From Apostichopus californicus (taxonomy: Eukaryota > Echinodermata > Holothuroidea > Aspidochirotida > Stichopodidae), in the NCBI GenBank assembly GCA_020650975.1, contig JAIPMN010000826.1, positions 2,948 through 66,947 of the forward strand: a DNA stretch of 64,000 nucleotides, read 5' to 3'. The notes beneath the pieces are model-generated. The model made no database searches. It had not been told where the DNA came from and was given only the letters and a program-made list of their open reading frames with translations. Below, in pieces: positions 10,750 to 21,300 of this stretch (its first letter is position 1; each line of letters begins with the position of its first letter). Position numbers and translations under genes: made by a program.

Positions 10750-13700
10750 TTAACTGTCTGAATCAGCAGAGGATGGAACAGCAAATTTGACCAACACTCC
10801 TCTTTCCACCAGAACGTTCAGATACAATCCTTTATCCTGTTGCTGGTAAGTCTCGATAACCCTCTTCAAATTAGATTCCATCGCCCGTTCAAATTCTTGT
10901 TCGTTTGCGTCTTTCTCGTCATAATTGTGTACAGCCGCGTATGCCTCTATTGTACCTTTTGCCCCCTGCAGGCTGAAATAATCCATTTCATCTTTTGGCC
11001 ACGTGATCAGAATAATCTGTCCCAAAGCACGAGAGATCTGAGGTGATATGTCGTCCCATCCGTGACGACCTTGGTTATGCTCCCAGACCAACGGCCATCC
11101 GAAAGGGTTGACGAAAATCACAACCGGACTTTCACATCCTTTGAAGCTAAAAATATCAACGAGTTTCGAACATTCGTTTTCGCAAGAAAGCAGATCGTTT
11201 GTATCCGACGAATATTGATCAGTCGTCACAGATGTTGGCAGAAACGATCGCAGAGGAATTTTTGAGCGTTTGCAAGATCTGACCAGCAGTGAGGACAAGA
11301 ACTGATCGGTGTCTCGTACGGAATCTTGTACCACGAAGGTCACGTGGTTTGGCTTAACGTCGACGAGTTGGTCCCAAACGGCTCGGATGGTTTGATCCAT
11401 GCGGCAATCGATGCAACTGCAAACGAATGGATCTTCACCGTTCCTGCAATGACAGGTGGGTAGCTCATACCACCAAGACATCGGCCCTTCGATAGCATTA
11501 CCAAATTCCATGAAGAGATGGGCTTTATCACCGAGATGTTCTTGTAAAGCTTTGTAGAAGCGAAGACCGTTGCGTGTCATACGCATACATCGCTTGAGAT
11601 GAACCACGGGAACAACACGGGGTGAGTTTGACGTCACAACCGTCAACGGGTCGGCGCCGTCCCGGATTGCGTAGGTGCCTGTAGCGATGGTCATCCACAA
11701 ATAGAAATCGACGTTGCTGCGACAGAAATTCTCAAAAGGGCTCCAGTCCCAGCTTGGTACGAATGGCACTTCGTCTAAAAGAAGAGCGACTTGCCTATCG
11801 GGATGCATAGCAGTCAGAGAAGAAGCGATATCACAAATAAGACTTGGCGAGAGACGCTGGCTGAACGAATCTTTATACGGAAAGCAGAGTCCAACGAGAT
11901 CGCAAATGCTCCAAACGCGAATACTTTTCGCGTCAGCCTCTTTCGGTAGGTACAGCTGAAGTTGTTCCACTAGATGGTTCTTTGATCTCAGCAAACGTCC
12001 CATCGTTCGTGTGTGTGAGACGTTGGTACATGAGACGACAAAGACAAGATATTTTGGGTCTATTTCGCAAAGTTGTTCCGCTAACATCATCAATACAAGT
12101 GACTTACCCGTCCCATACTCGCCAGTTAAAATCAACTTGCGTGAATTGGGCATCGTCAGCAGAGCGAGTTGCTCTGGATTAAGGAAGATCTTATTCATTT
12201 TGGCATTTGCTTTGTGGACTGCATCTGCAATCGTTCGGACATGAACCACTGAAGCAAAACCGGCATACCTCGCACACAACTGTTCGTATTGTTCCGACGT
12301 GAACGCATGATTCGAATCATTTCGAGATAAGGCATCACCGAAGTAACTACTTAACATTTCATTAACCCTTTCGGCAGAAACTATATTGTCTCTGTGAAAG
12401 ACGTGCTTCATGTGGTAATCGCAAACGTTAACTGCTTGAAAGTCTTCTATTGCTAAGTTTGGAAATGCGATAAAATAGTGAGCAGGAATATCTGCGACAA
12501 AACCAAGACCACTATTCATGTCGCGAATGGCAATCTCGTTGCGCAATACTTGTTCCCATGCACTTTTCATATTGCATCGCTTCGTTTTGAAGGCTCTGTC
12601 CATGGAGACGCTTTTTACTTCGATCAATATAAAACCAAGTTTTCGATGAAAGATAAGCACATCATGCTCGCCTGACAGTTTCCCCTGCTTTACTGCCTTT
12701 GATAACTTACAGTAATTTGCAAACTTGTACTCGCTTAAGATAAACATAACTTGTCCATTTTGAATTCCCCAAGAGTAGAAAGCTGAAACGATCGTTTCAA
12801 CTGCGTCCTTTTGGAATCTGTCCGCGACGACTTCTGTTGGAGATTTTTTGGTCGCTCCTTTTGGCAGAGATGCAGGATCTCTATTTGAAACTAGATCGGA
12901 ATTTGTCCAAAGATCCAAATCTCCTTTTGTTTCGTAAAATAATGCGGCTGGAACCCTGTAAGTCGATTGATGCAAAGAAGGAAAGTAGTGATTGGTGTAG
13001 TCGATTATTGCATCGTCGAAGGACATAATCTCATTGGTCATTGGGGATTTAATCTTCATGTCCTCTGAAATTTCCACTGGAGGAAAGTTGCGAACCTTTG
13101 GAACAACCCCACAAGCTGGACATTTTATATCGCCTGGTACCCACGTGTTGTGGGGTTCTGGACCTGAAAAAGAGGGGAGATTTGTTATTTCTAGTGACAC
13201 TTTTGTAATATTTAGAATTTTGCTTGCACGATATAAATGCTGCTTTCAGTGTACAAAACAAAACTGGCGAAGATGGCCACACCACACCGCATCACCATAC
13301 CACATTACCATACCACATCAGATCATATTTCCCCACATTACATCACATAACATCACATCAATCGCCCCACACAAATCACATAACACCAAATTTCTCCACA
13401 CCACATGATATCACATGCCATCCAACCATAATAAATCACATCAAATATCAAGCATCAAATCACATCACAAAAAACAATCCATATCACACTAAATCACATC
13501 TTATTATATCACATTACATCACATCTTGTATAGTCACATCTCATCACACCGCACTAAAACGAATCACACCATACCATATCACGTCACATTACACCACATC
13601 ACAACAAAATGATCTTTAAAACTCCATACTATTACAATAAAATATACATAACGTGACATGATATAATACGATATGACACGATATACATATACCATTACTA

Positions 13701-14464
13701 CATACTGAAGCTCCTATACGATAGAGTTTTGATATGTTTTGTTGATATTATTTATTTAATTTGCCTTATAAAGAAGAGAAAAAGAATGTTAATACGTACA
13801 GATATTTAAAGAATGTCACTTTTGTTGCCTGTGGAAGGTGATCGGGGGAGGGGAGGGGGAGGGGTGGGGTTGGAGAAAAGTATGAAGCCTAGATTGCATG
13901 TCCTCTTCACAAACATGCAGTAAAGATATCCAACTAATAAACGTCAAATAAAACAATTCTTTATAACGTGTAGGCAATTAGCACATCATTACAATGTTGC
14001 AAAATAGATGCCTCGCTCCTCCCACTCAAGTGTGCATGATAGCATATCATTTCGTATTATCATCAATGTACTACAATTAATTTAACCCGTCACTTCCCAA
14101 TGATAACAGGAAATCAATTCCCGACTGTGCAGACACGCATTTGTAGGCCTACTCTGTGGTTGTAGCCAAACTGTGTCTGCAATGATATATTTACCAATAG
14201 AACATGATAATTAGTCTACCCAAGTATAGGCTACATACGGTAAGCAACGTGGATTCCAAACCCCACATTTTGCTTCAGTGCTTTTGTACTTGGCCTTAGT
14301 TTAGTAGCATAGGTCTATATAATTGTCTACGATGCTGCTTGTGAAGCTTTTAGTGGTTAAAATGCATTGTAAAAGACCAAATTTAATACTTTCCAGCTTC
14401 CACAATCCATTGCATTTACAGTTCATATTTACATATTGGGTTTTTATGATTACTCACTTTCCAT
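10750..14464 (-). CDS. NERD-domain nuclease fused to SF1 (UvrD-like) helicase
   Basis: The main exon, 13163-10750, encodes almost the whole protein. It starts at a strong acceptor (CTCTTTTTCAG) and needs one base from upstream. An exon ending at 14458 with donor GTGAGT supplies ATG GAA A in the right phase and a good start context, giving an 806-residue protein that begins MESPEPHNTW. Alternatively translation begins within the main open frame (ATG-less extension to 13200 or an internal Met). Numbering from 13200: CPAC near 27-30; a NERD/PD-(D/E)XK core GEHDVLIF then ILIEVKS (D180, E194, K196); Walker A GEYGTGKS at 360-367; Walker B LLLDEVPF (D476, E477); a Cys cluster at 583-599; a motif V-like FSFKGCESPVVIF near 684-696; a motif VI-like QISRALGQIILI near 721-732. 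Predicted ATP-driven nucleic acid translocase with a nuclease module. Function in animals is unknown; NERD-helicase pairs are best known in prokaryotes. Alternative: the NERD fold is only a binding module. Confidence 0.83.
13276..13615. repeat. CACATCACA-type simple satellite in an intron
   Basis: About 340 bp of diverged short units (CACATCACA, CATACCACAT) on the plus strand, almost free of G. It lies in the proposed intron of the NERD-helicase gene, close to the acceptor of the main exon. The His/Thr-rich open frames across it are repeat products. Confidence 0.8.
13839..13870 (+). other. G-quadruplex-prone tract
   Basis: Several runs of four or more G separated by single A or T bases fit the G4 pattern. 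The tract lies in the proposed intron of the NERD-helicase gene, on the strand opposite to transcription. A structural role is inference only. Confidence 0.4.
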
Positions 14465-15458
14465 AACGGCGTTGTTAAAATACGTCTCAGCAATTTAGTT
14501 CCTTTGAGCGTTCTTTTCCATGTATAGTTCCCATAACCACACACAATAGTACACCAGGGAAATCGCAAAATTTGTTTTCTGATCTCTTTAGTCATGGAGG
14601 TAAAAACTCCATGCTTTAGTGGACAGGAACTAGTCAACTAGCCATACGACGTGGCTCACACCTATAGACTGTAATTTCATCCTCGTTGTGATACCCGAGA
14701 TGGTGTTTTTAACGAGTACCTAACGGAAACAGAGACAGAAACTTCTGCATCCATTAATATTAAACAATGTACACCATGAGTGGCAACTTCTTTCACTACT
14801 GGCAAGTCACATTCTCGATTCTTTCGGTTTCTCCGTTTGTCAACGTAACAGTAAATAAGGTCATAAATATCATGTATTAATTAAGGGGAATCCCATAGTG
14901 ATAAAACAGGAAGGAAAGCAGTCTATAGCTACGGAACGCCCAAAAGGCCATGTATTATGTTGTTTACTTCTATGTTGTCTGTTATCATGTTGTTGTCTCT
15001 TTTGATGTTGTCTCATTTAATGCTGTTGTCTCCTTTAATGCTGTTGTCTCCTTTAATGTTGTTGTATCCTTTGATGCTGTTGTCTCCTTTGATGTTGTTG
15101 TCTCCTTTTGTGCTGACAGAGATATCCATCATTTCTACTATCATTTTGTTCATATAACCTAGCCCTACAAGATGGGATAGTCGGTCTCTCTCGGACATTT
15201 TGGCTACTTTCTGAAGCACTAAATTCTTTGAATTTGTATACGTATTTTGACGTCATAAAAGTGAATGACGTGAGAGGCAAAGTTCTAAATGAATTATAGA
15301 ATGCATTACTTTAAATAGGGAGAGAACATTTTCTGGATCGGACTAAGCCTTCAATTAGCTCATTTGGCTGGAGAAACCAAACAATTGTGAACCAAATAAT
15401 CTTTCATTTGCAGGGTGAATTTGATTATGGTGGTGGTGATGTGGGGCTGGGTGTGTGG
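14465..15458. other. Upstream region of the NERD-helicase gene
   Basis: Would hold the 5' untranslated exon and promoter of the minus-strand gene. No TATA box could be assigned. An 18 bp minisatellite lies at 14995-15112. The 73-codon minus frame at 14416-14637 overlaps the proposed first exon, but its frame does not fit the phase of the main exon. Confidence 0.35.
14995..15112. repeat. 18-bp minisatellite
   Basis: About six copies of an 18 bp unit close to CTGTTGTCTCCTTTAATG. The period is a multiple of three, which explains the repetitive open frames seen on both strands here. Confidence 0.8.
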
Positions 15459-15630
15459 AGGGGGGGGGGGGTTATAATTATTTTCAAAAATATTACAAGA
15501 CTTGATCAAGGAACAAATTAAAACGACGCAAATATATTATTGTGATCCTCAACAAGTTAAATGTTTATGTCAGTGATTGTTATGACCTACGTTAACCCAT
15601 AAACTTATAATGATTTGGAGCTAATATTGT
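15459..15630 (+). repeat. Dispersed repeat, copy B
   Basis: Second copy of the sequence at the left edge of the window, again starting after a poly-G run and in the same orientation. It ends where the 161 bp MITE-like element begins. Confidence 0.75.
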
Positions 15631-15789
15631 CTGCATTTTGTAGCGACACGAACAAAACGTCACTTGCAAGCAACAGAAAGTTACCTTTTTCAGATGGCCG
15701 CACGCGGTTTGGGGCGAGTCTTCAATGCCATTAAACAATTGGAATAATTCTGACGATCAAAATTTTGAAGGTCGCTACAAAATGCAGAC
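15629..15789. mobile_element. 161-bp MITE-like element with 19-bp perfect inverted ends
   Basis: The ends GTCTGCATTTTGTAGCGAC (15629-15647) and GTCGCTACAAAATGCAGAC (15771-15789) are perfect inverted complements. There is no coding potential inside. No clear target duplication was found, so the superfamily is open. The perfect ends suggest a fairly recent insertion. Confidence 0.72.
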
Positions 15790-17049
15790 AGTAATGAAAC
15801 GTGATACCTTGTTATCTTTAGCTGGACCTGAGATGTCCATCGCTGTATCGTTTGTATATATGTGCTGTGGGTATTGACCGCAGCTGTATGTACTGACTGT
15901 ACACTAGTGTCTAATTACCGACGATAGCAAGCTGTGTGTGTATTTTCTGGGATCGATGGTGGTGTCTAACACTTCTGTTACACCTCATTCGAAACTAGGT
16001 CAAATTACCGGCATTAGACGTTTCTTTTTGCGCGAGTCAGTCCTATATATATTTATTATGTATTGTATGGTGTAAGACGAACGTCCAAAGTTATGTGTAT
16101 AAAGGCTGAGATTCTGATATAATGGTTAGGAGTTTTGTCCAGATCTAGACTTTTCATATTTAATAATGGTAAATAAATGTATAAGAGAGTAAGCATTATT
16201 GACAACCAGACTTGGTAGGAGCCCGAAGGGTTCAGAAGCTGACCCTGTCGGTATGCCAGTAAGCTTAATGTAACAGATGACAAAGTCCATAAAGTGGCTA
16301 GTCAGATTAGATAATTGCTGAATATGATTAATACATCACAAAGGTGTAGCCTTGTTAAATCTCACTCGGTTAATATTAATGGCGTAAGTTTAGTCCTTCA
16401 TATATTTTCATATATGGACTGTATCAGTTTCGATGGAAGATGTAAATAGATTGCTAAATCGCTCGATAATTCGTCTGACATTTTTGGGGTCACTATGGGT
16501 CCAATTGTGAAAAACCTTCACAACTTCATATCTCAAGAAGGGAAGCTTGGGACCAATCTCATGTAGTTGTGACACGTTAAGTACAAGAAGCCTGTTGATT
16601 TTGGTGGAGGTCAAAGGTCATTTGGAGTCACCAGAGGTCAAATTAAGAGGTCAAATGGTGGAAAACTTGTTACATAATCTACCGTATCTCCAACATGCCA
16701 CCCTATTCGATAACATGTGTGTTACGCCTCAAAAGAACAGGAGAGGTTGTTGGCAATTGGAAATTAGCTTATGGGCATCCGTAGATAGTATCAGCGATCG
16801 ATCCAGCAAACCACCGACCAAACATTGAACTTGTAACTGTGTCGCAATTCGCATCGGCACTCCGTACATATGCATGTGAAGAAAAGTTCATGTACGTACA
16901 ACGGTAAGGTAAAATTGGGTTCGTTAACACAAAAGCGTGAAGGAAATATTGTATGTGCTGAACGAGATACGTTAATCTTCGTGTACTGCGTGGGCATCGT
17001 GTGTGCGTGTGACGATGTAGCCGGCTACACCGTGGACTTACGTGTTGGC
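15790..17049. other. Intergenic DNA with an old dispersed repeat
   Basis: No supported gene. The part at about 16480-16720 belongs to the dispersed family that carries AGGTCA direct repeats (listed separately). Open frames of 68-93 codons here show no domain. Confidence 0.4.
16600..16660 (+). repeat. Dispersed repeat segment with a DR1 motif
   Basis: Contains a perfect AGGTCAAAGGTCA (16608-16620) followed by CACCAGAGGTCAAA, within a longer diverged repeat also seen near 21.5, 26.4, 27.4 and 51.8 kb. DR1 is the known binding pattern of RXR/HNF4/COUP-type nuclear receptors. Binding here is untested. Confidence 0.5.
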
Positions 17050-17057
17050 GGGGTACT

Positions 17058-17432
17058 CAGTGGCGTAGGAAGGTACTTCTGAGTGGGGGGCTGAAGACTG
17101 ATGGCCGGCCTGGGGGAGGGGCCTAAGGGGAGGGGGTTTTCCCCTACCCTTTGGATTTTTTTTTGCATTTCCAGGTGGCCTCAGATGCAATTTGGTGCAA
17201 TATAGCACACTTCAAACACCCATCCATTTTGTAAATAATTTTGCATTTTCACCTGGACTTAGATGCAATTTGGTGCTCCAATTGAGATTTTTTTCTCATT
17301 TGGAAATGAAAAAGGGGCTTTCTGACTTGCGGAGCGGGGGGCGGAATGATACTTCCGCCCCACCATATTTTTCACTGGGGGNNNNNNNNNNGGGGGCTGG
17401 CGCCCCCTCAGCCCCCGGTTCCTACGCCCTTG
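17058..17432. mobile_element. hAT-like non-autonomous element
   Basis: The left end reads CAGTGGCGTAGGAAG; the right end, inverted, reads CAAGGGCGTAGGAAC, both typical hAT-style ends. A perfect 8 bp direct repeat, GGGGTACT, flanks the element (17050-17057 and 17433-17440), as expected for hAT insertion. No transposase frame is present. The interior holds two copies of AGATGCAATTTGGTGC and G/C-rich tracts, and the element is interrupted by a 10-base assembly gap (17382-17391), so its true length is unknown. Confidence 0.82.
17382..17391. other. Assembly gap (10 N) at a poly-G tract
   Basis: Ten N bases flanked by G runs inside the hAT-like element. The real gap size is unknown. Confidence 0.95.
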
Positions 17433-17440
17433 GGGGTACT

Positions 17441-18300
17441 TGTAAGTTGTACCAATTCAAACGTTTTGCGAAATAAAAGAAAACATTTTGTTTGCAATAC
17501 TGACAGCGATTTTACAGTCAAATTCTATAGCCAATATGGACGACCAACTTCTTTTCCCATGATTACCTGACACAATGAGCTCAGCTGTAGCCCTAAATAC
17601 AATGTAAGTTGAGAAACACTGAATAAAAGAAAATATCACGTGATTTTCAGGCCAAGCCCAATACTGCTCATGTTTCTTATGGCCAGTAATTATGAAACAC
17701 GATCCTTTCATATGTGACATCAGTCATCATCGTTTTCCTTGTCAGGCGAACGTACATTTTGAATACATTTGGCGTTCCATACACTCTCGGGAAATGACTA
17801 CATTTCCAAAACAAATGCAGGGTAATGTTTACAAGTTGAAATCGCACTGGATCTTCGCTATTCTGCATACACTGGCCGTGAGATGGAAATTGAGCTGCAA
17901 CATTCATAAAGAGATCATAAGTCAGTGAGTCTAGGATACCTGTGTGCGCAGTGATAACAGTTATCAAGATTTAAAAAAAATGTATTAACTATTATTAGTT
18001 TGAGGCTCAATTGCTCAGTATTTCGAACTTGCAGTCTGTAGGCCTAGCCTAGGCCTATGTTAACATTAACACTATTTGGAGCGGCCTGAGTTAGGCTTCG
18101 CGGAACATCCTTTGAAACCAGGTTATAGCCTAGTATGTATGCTATAGGATTAACTTACGGGCTAATCCCTGAAATATGTTGTTAAACTTTAACATAAATT
18201 AGGCCTTCATCATTATTTTAGTAGTGAGAGTCTCAATGATGATCCATGTTTATACTACTGAATACATCATTGCAACTCACTTCTATATTATAACTTTCAG
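17441..18300. other. Upstream region of the TLDc gene
   Basis: No supported coding sequence. It ends in a pyrimidine-rich acceptor (ATAACTTTCAG at 18290-18300), so the TLDc gene probably has an untranslated first exon further upstream that was not located. The 96-codon minus frame at 17677-17967 has no recognised domain. Confidence 0.4.
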
Positions 18301-18332
18301 ATTTGCTCAAGAACAATCAACACTCATGGAAA

Positions 18333-21300
18333 ATGGGCGGCACGTCATCGTCATCACAACCAGCTCAGATCAAAACGGAAGAAGATAGAAGATTTGAAAG
18401 TTTTCTCAGTGTTAGTCAACCAGAACTTAACATCATTCTTTCCAGTGGAAGAAGTAACAGGACCATGATGCTTGTAACATCATTATCAGTACTACTGTCA
18501 ATGAGAACATAAATACTTACATCGGAACTTTTTCCTTATCAAGGCATTTATGTTTTGCTACCGTAGCTGTGTTATTACTGCATAATGATTTATTCCACGT
18601 TTCTTAACAATGGTCTTAGTGAAGAGTTTTCTTGAAATATGTCTACTACATTTTTTCATTCATTAGTAATGCAACCAGAGTTTAAGCATAGATGAGCAGT
18701 AAACATTCCACTGGAATGATTTTTTTCCCCTCCAAATTTAAATAAATTGTAAGTTTCTTTGTGCAAGCATGACTTCAGTTTCTTTCTTCAACAGTCCATT
18801 ACTGATGATGACACTTCGAGTAACACAATAGACAAGAACAAATTCATTGTAAGTGCTTTGTTGCTTCATTTTCTAAATTTTCACACCATACATATTACAA
18901 TCAAGTATCAGTACTTTTAAGATGTTACTCAGAACCAAGTTACTGTCGCTAAAGATGTTTGGTGTGTAACAGGATATTTCCAGATGTCGAAAAAAATTGT
19001 ATCTAAATTTTCAGAGGTTGCTGCCGTTCATACAGTAGTTCAAGACTCCGAGCTAGCTTTCATGCATTGTTAGCATGGATTATGAAGGGGTGGGGTCTAG
19101 TGGGTTGTGGCTCATTCATCACAGATGCTCCTGCTTCACATGCATAAATTTTTGTAGAATGTTTAATATATGATGCAAGCCTCCTTTTAAACTTGACACT
19201 TACAGTAGCTTAGGCTTATGCAGTCAACAGCTTATCCTTTAAGAAGATGTTGTTATAGTTGTCATAAACTGCCAATATATAGTAATTATAATAGTAATTA
19301 TAAAATGGATACTATCATTCTTCTTCAGAAAAAATACTTGGTGGCAATTTTGGCAAAATTTGTCATTGGTTATTTGATTGAATACGGTACAAGTTGGTAT
19401 ACTGATATAACAATTTATAATTGAAAATGATGGTGAAGAGATATCTTAAAACTTCACAGGGTTCATTTTACTTGGTCTAGCTAATGGTAGTACTTAATGG
19501 TACTTTGTGTTACTTTAATAGCACATTGTAATTGCAACCTACTGTAACACAATGTAATACAATAATGTATTATGCTAAACCTTTGCATATCTTTTCTATA
19601 AACAGAATTCATTTCCATCAGAAGTGAAAGGATTTGCTGAATGCTTGATTAACCAAGTAACATCTCAGACCAATGTTCCTCAAGTATTTGCTTGCCGCCA
19701 AGCATTCCAAAGGATAGCTAACTTAAGCACATCATCTGCTCAAGCTACATTTTACCTCAGTTTATGCAAATCTCATGACGAAACCCTTAGGGAAGACGGT
19801 AAGTGTTTGCATTGTTAATAACATTACCTTGTTGTTTTAATTAACTAATTAGTGTTCATATTTTGTGCAGCAGTTTGAAGGCTCTGAATTTTGTCTCTTA
19901 TAACGTTCTATGGTTTCTCTGTACAAAGGCTACTGCACCTGTGTTGCAATTTGCCCCTTTTTGCATAGCATTTTACGATGCGATACTCGATATTTCATTC
20001 CCTGTGACACTTTACAAATACGATCATTTGAATCCTTGATAATGTAAAGTTTTGTGCTATCTGGGAATCACCTCATCGAAAATAAAGGTGTTTTTATTTT
20101 CACTAAAAATTACTTTTATGGAAAAGTGATTCATTCACTCGTTTGTTTCACCACAGCTGTGTATAGTTATGATATGGTAGAGTACAAAACAGTTAAGATA
20201 CAGTGCAGTTACAAGACTTAAATAGTTATCAAGAGCTGGGAACAGAAACACCCTTAAAAAATGCAATGGGCTTATCTACTTTAGTACATGTACAGTACAC
20301 AAGTGATAATATACATGCTGTATGATGTGAATCACTTAATGTGACTATAAACTCTGTTATGTACATCTGCAGGTAGAAATATGACGTGACATGACATAGT
20401 TCCAATGATCTTTAAAGGGTCTGGTCTTTATAGTGACATGAATGTTGCTAGATGCAATAGCTGCAGAATTATGTAACTTATTACGATAAAACTTTCAAAT
20501 TGATAAGTAAGTCATTATTTAAGACATTCAAATTGATAAGTTAGTCATTTGTGTGGTGTTCTATCACAAGTGTACTGTACCTCTTAGCACCCGACCAAAC
20601 GGTGTGTATAAACTGAGTTTAGGGCATTATTTGCAAAATAGCCTTAAACTACAATAAAAAACAGGCCTCTTAATGTAAGCTATTTACTGCCTAAATGCAA
20701 GTGTATTTTGCCGTTTGTCAGTGGAAAGGAAAAACGACTGGCATTTTCTACCAGTGGACATTAAGAACACTAACATATGGTAAGTTGGTTGACAATAGTC
20801 CCTCGTCAGTCTAAAGAATCGGATTTATTTCCATACCCAACACAAGCGCTGTATTACCACTTATTACAGCAAATATTGTTGGTCTGCTCTGAAAACCCTG
20901 TACAGTAACTGATGTGTGTTGAAGTTCAAGAAAATACTTGTGGGAACTTGATTTTAGCCAGTGGATTGGGGAAGTTCTAGGTCTGAAATGCTCTTTATTG
21001 GCTGTTGTTCAGTTAACTGTACATATATTTTATAGCAATAATAAAACTGAAAATATTTTTCCCTCTTCATTTTTCTCCAGATTGCTTTGATCTCTTCAGA
21101 GCAGCATACCACTTTTATTGTCAAACTTCATCTGTCAAAATTGAGACTTCTAAATCATCAGATGAGGAGTCTCTGAAGTGCTTAGTTGCCACCATCTCGC
21201 TACAGAAGGAATGTGATAAATGTGTTACATGGATTGATCAGAATTGTCCTGAAATATTCAGCGGATTACATTTATGGTTGCTTGGAGTTACCACTTCATC

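Noticed and set aside
14416-14637. 73-codon minus frame upstream of the NERD-helicase gene taken as its first exon in that frame
   Set aside because: Its end phase does not fit the acceptor of the main exon; a start in another frame at 14464 does.
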